Below are positions 5,367 through 6,840 of a stretch of 6,840 nucleotides of DNA, in pieces. The stretch is from Luteimonas_C sp035250245 (GTDB lineage: Bacteria > Pseudomonadota > Gammaproteobacteria > Xanthomonadales > Xanthomonadaceae). The stretch's first letter is position 1, and each line of letters starts with the position of its first letter. The notes below the pieces were generated by a model, which saw only the letters and a list, made by a program, of their open reading frames with translations, ran no database searches and had not been told where the DNA came from. The position numbers were made by a program, and so were the translations under genes. The DNA lies in the NCBI GenBank assembly GCA_035250245.1, contig DATFFH010000036.1:1-6840 (forward strand). The letters are read 5' to 3'.

Positions 5367-6143
5367 TCAGAAGCCGTAACGCAGGAAGCCGCCGTCCACG
5401 GCGATGCACTCGCCGGTGATGTAGCTGGCCGCGGGCAGGCACAGGAAGGCCACCGCGGCCGCGACTTCCTCCGGTTCGCCGACGCGGCCGAGCGGCGTGC
5501 GCAACAGCACTTCGTCCAGATAATCCGGATCGGCCAATTTGTCGGAGGTGCGCCGGGTGCGGATGTACCACGGCGCCACCGCGTTGACGCGCACGCCGTC
5601 CTCGGCCCATTCCACCGCCAGGTTTTTCGTCATCTGGTGCATCGCCGCCTTGCTCATGCCGTACGGCGCACCGGAACGCACATGGGTGGCGCCGGACACG
5701 CTGCCGACGTTGACGATGCTGGACGCCGCGTGCTGGGTCAGCAGCGGATGCGCGTAGCGCGACAGTTCGAAAGCCGAGAACAGATTGATCTCGAAGATCT
5801 GTCGCCACTCGTCTTCGGTGTAGTCGGTGGCGTTCTTGGTCAGGTTGCCGCCGGCGTTGTTGACCAGGATGTTCAGCCCGTCGCCGACGTCTTCGACGAA
5901 ATCCAGGATCTCGCGTCGCTGCTCGTCGTCGGCCACGTCGCCGATCACGCCGCGAATATCGCCGTCGGGGAATTCGTCGGCCAGTTCGTCGCGGGCCGAT
6001 TCCAAGGCATCGCCATCGCGCGCGGCGATGATCACGCGCGCGCCCAGGCCCATCAGCTCGCGGGCGATGGCGCGTCCGATGCCGGCGCTGCCGCCGGTGA
6101 CCAGGGCCAGTTGTCCGTCGAGCCGCCAGCGGTGGGGATCCAT
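5367..6143 (-). CDS. SDR family oxidoreductase, tropinone-reductase-like
   Basis: This is a classical short-chain dehydrogenase/reductase of 258 residues. It has the nucleotide-binding TGGSAGIG (16-23), Arg at 42 after the second strand (suggesting NADPH), NNAG (95-98), and the catalytic set N120, S148, Y161 and K165 (YGMSK). The C-terminal part, with VNAVAPWYI, TPLGRVGEPEEVA and FLCLPAASYITGE, resembles plant tropinone-reductase-like enzymes and their bacterial relatives; the real substrate is unknown. The start is the ATG at 6143-6141, with GAGG 5 nt upstream; the longer open frame runs into the divergent lipoprotein gene and is rejected. A TATGCT (minus strand, 6177-6172) may be its -10. 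It may belong functionally to the sigma factor/AhpD-like module, since oxidoreductases are common ECF41 neighbours, but it has no visible ECF41 promoter of its own. Confidence 0.9.
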   Translation of the reverse strand: MDPHRWRLDGQLALVTGGSAGIGRAIARELMGLGARVIIAARDGDALESARDELADEFPDGDIRGVIGDVADDEQRREILDFVEDVGDGLNILVNNAGGNLTKNATDYTEDEWRQIFEINLFSAFELSRYAHPLLTQHAASSIVNVGSVSGATHVRSGAPYGMSKAAMHQMTKNLAVEWAEDGVRVNAVAPWYIRTRRTSDKLADPDYLDEVLLRTPLGRVGEPEEVAAAVAFLCLPAASYITGECIAVDGGFLRYGF

Positions 6144-6203
6144 ATTCGCCTCGCTTGCACCGGATCGGCGTAGCATAGCGCCGTACCCCTCGAGGACGCT
6201 GCG

Positions 6204-6434
6204 ATGCCCACGCTCACCCGCACCGCCCTGCTGCTCGCGATCGCGGCCTGCGCCGCCTGCCGTGCGCCGGAACCGCCGCCGACCGAGCAGAAGCCCGAAC
6301 CCCAAGCCCAGGCCGCGCACACCGAACTGCGCGATGCGATCCAAGAACCGATCGACAAGGCCAAAGCGGCCGACAAGGCCGTGCAGGACGCCGCCGAACA
6401 GCAGCGCGCGCAGATCGAAGCGGCGGGCGGCTGA
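6204..6434 (+). CDS. Small Ala/Pro/Gln-rich lipoprotein
   Basis: This 76-residue hypothetical protein has a short basic N-terminus, a hydrophobic stretch (about 8-15) and a lipobox IAAC with the acylated Cys at 16; a second Cys at 19 fits less well. The mature part begins with a Pro-rich linker (about 21-34) and continues as a charged Ala/Lys/Gln helix (about 38-73) with coiled-coil-like spacing. Lys rather than Asp follows no rule here; Ala follows the Cys, so outer-membrane sorting by the Lol system is expected. GAGGA sits 7 nt before the ATG. It resembles small cell-envelope lipoproteins in general layout only, and I do not recognise a named family. It diverges from the SDR gene over 60 bp. 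Confidence 0.65.
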   Translation: MPTLTRTALLLAIAACAACRAPEPPPTEQKPEPQAQAAHTELRDAIQEPIDKAKAADKAVQDAAEQQRAQIEAAGG

Positions 6435-6446
6435 CGGAAGAGCTAG

Positions 6447-6470
6447 AACGCAGCGAACTTCGCTACGTTT
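6447..6470. terminator. Imperfect hairpin after the lipoprotein gene
   Basis: AACG, a mismatch, AGCGA, a 3-nt loop, TCGCT, a mismatch side and CGTT pair across 6447-6469, starting 12 bp after the stop. There is no long T-run, so it is weak as an intrinsic terminator. Read on the minus strand it begins GTAG (6466-6463), so it may be a short, degenerate relative of the GTAG hairpins. Confidence 0.35.
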
Positions 6471-6718
6471 AGATCACAATCCTTGGTTCAGGGCTGTCTC
6501 GGCGCATGCTGGGCCGAGGCCGAAGCGCTGGCGACGTTTTGTTTTCAGACGCAATAGAACCATCACCCCAGGCCTGCCAGCGACCACGCAACGAAGCCGC
6601 ATCGAAACACCTATCCGCCATCGAACTACGGGCCGAGACCGAGAGTCGGCGTGCTGTCCCACCAAGAGCAGTCGACGGATCGACAAGTGCGACGTCGCGC
6701 ACCGCCGTTGACGTTGAG
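6471..6718. other. Stretch without a convincing gene
   Basis: Open frames exist on both strands but none has a ribosome site, a recognisable domain or typical codon use, and GC content looks lower than in the neighbouring genes. One small hairpin is visible (CTCGGC 6498-6503 with GCCGAG 6513-6518). The stretch leads directly into the terminal repeat and could be decayed coding DNA or part of a larger dispersed repeat. Confidence 0.4.
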
Positions 6719-6840
6719 GCACTTTCTTTGGTTACTTTCTTGATTCGCGCCATCCTGGCGCTCACCCCTTCGGGGCCGGCTTCGCCGTTCGCGCGCGCTC
6801 CTGCGCGCGCAGTGTGCCAGCAAAGAAAGTGACCCGGGCG
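6719..6840. repeat. Hairpin-rich repeat bordered by CTTTCTT inverted sequences, cut by window end
   Basis: ACTTTCTT occurs twice on the left (6721-6728 and 6734-6741), and an inverted match, CAAAGAAAGTGACC (6821-6834), lies on the right. Between them are three perfect hairpins: GCGCCA/TGGCGC (6747-6752, 6756-6761), CCCC/GGGG (6765-6768, 6772-6775) and GCGCGCGC twice (6791-6798, 6803-6810). Similar AAGAAAGTAACC-type repeats are dispersed in xanthomonad genomes, as far as I recall. It has no coding potential I trust, and its right edge may lie outside the window. Confidence 0.55.

Noticed and set aside
5827..6711. Plus-strand open frame crossing the SDR and lipoprotein genes
   Set aside because: It is very rich in Pro, Arg and Ser, antisense to the SDR, and shows no domain.
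6469..6765. 98-codon minus-strand open frame at the right end
   Set aside because: Its start lies in the CTTTCTT repeat, it has no ribosome site or motif, and such frames are a common by-product of this repeat type.

Overview
The window is GC-rich, densely coding and continuous. Gene order, codon use, the basic RhlB-like tail and the many GTAG-headed hairpin repeats all suggest a gammaproteobacterium of the Xanthomonadaceae (Lysobacter, Luteimonas or Xanthomonas-like). The genus is an inference.

Left part (1-3047, + strand): the 3' end of a gene with an RhlB-type basic tail comes first. A 206-bp nested inverted-repeat island of GTAG/REP-like hairpins (309-514) follows. Then comes a tightly coupled operon ftsE-ftsX-response regulator, with overlaps of 8 and 1 nt. 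FtsE/FtsX form the divisome ABC complex that controls septal peptidoglycan hydrolysis. The third gene encodes two fused receiver domains: the first lacks the phospho-acceptor Asp and the second looks intact. Its stop codon is part of another inverted pair of GTAG hairpins (3044-3175).

Middle (3185-3892, + strand): a complete family-1 uracil-DNA glycosylase gene (ung), starting 9 nt after the hairpin pair.

Right part (3927-6434): an ECF sigma factor gene with a C-terminal SnoaL-like domain (ECF41 type, - strand) is divergent from a carboxymuconolactone decarboxylase/AhpD-like gene (+). This is the classic ECF41 arrangement. The 78-bp gap holds a perfect TGTCACA/CGTC promoter pair facing the sigma gene and a near-match facing the decarboxylase gene, so both are probably controlled by this sigma factor. 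An SDR oxidoreductase gene (tropinone-reductase-like, - strand) converges on the decarboxylase gene with 6 bp between the stops. A small proline- and alanine-rich lipoprotein gene diverges from the SDR gene.

End (6435-6840): no convincing gene. There is a small hairpin after the lipoprotein gene, an unassigned stretch, and a hairpin-rich repeat bordered by CTTTCTT/AAGAAAG inverted sequences that runs up to the window edge.

The most interesting items are the overlapping divergent ECF41-type promoters with a sigma factor whose regulatory motifs have diverged, the pseudo-receiver/receiver fusion in the ftsEX operon, and the modular GTAG hairpin pairs with different stems but a common layout.
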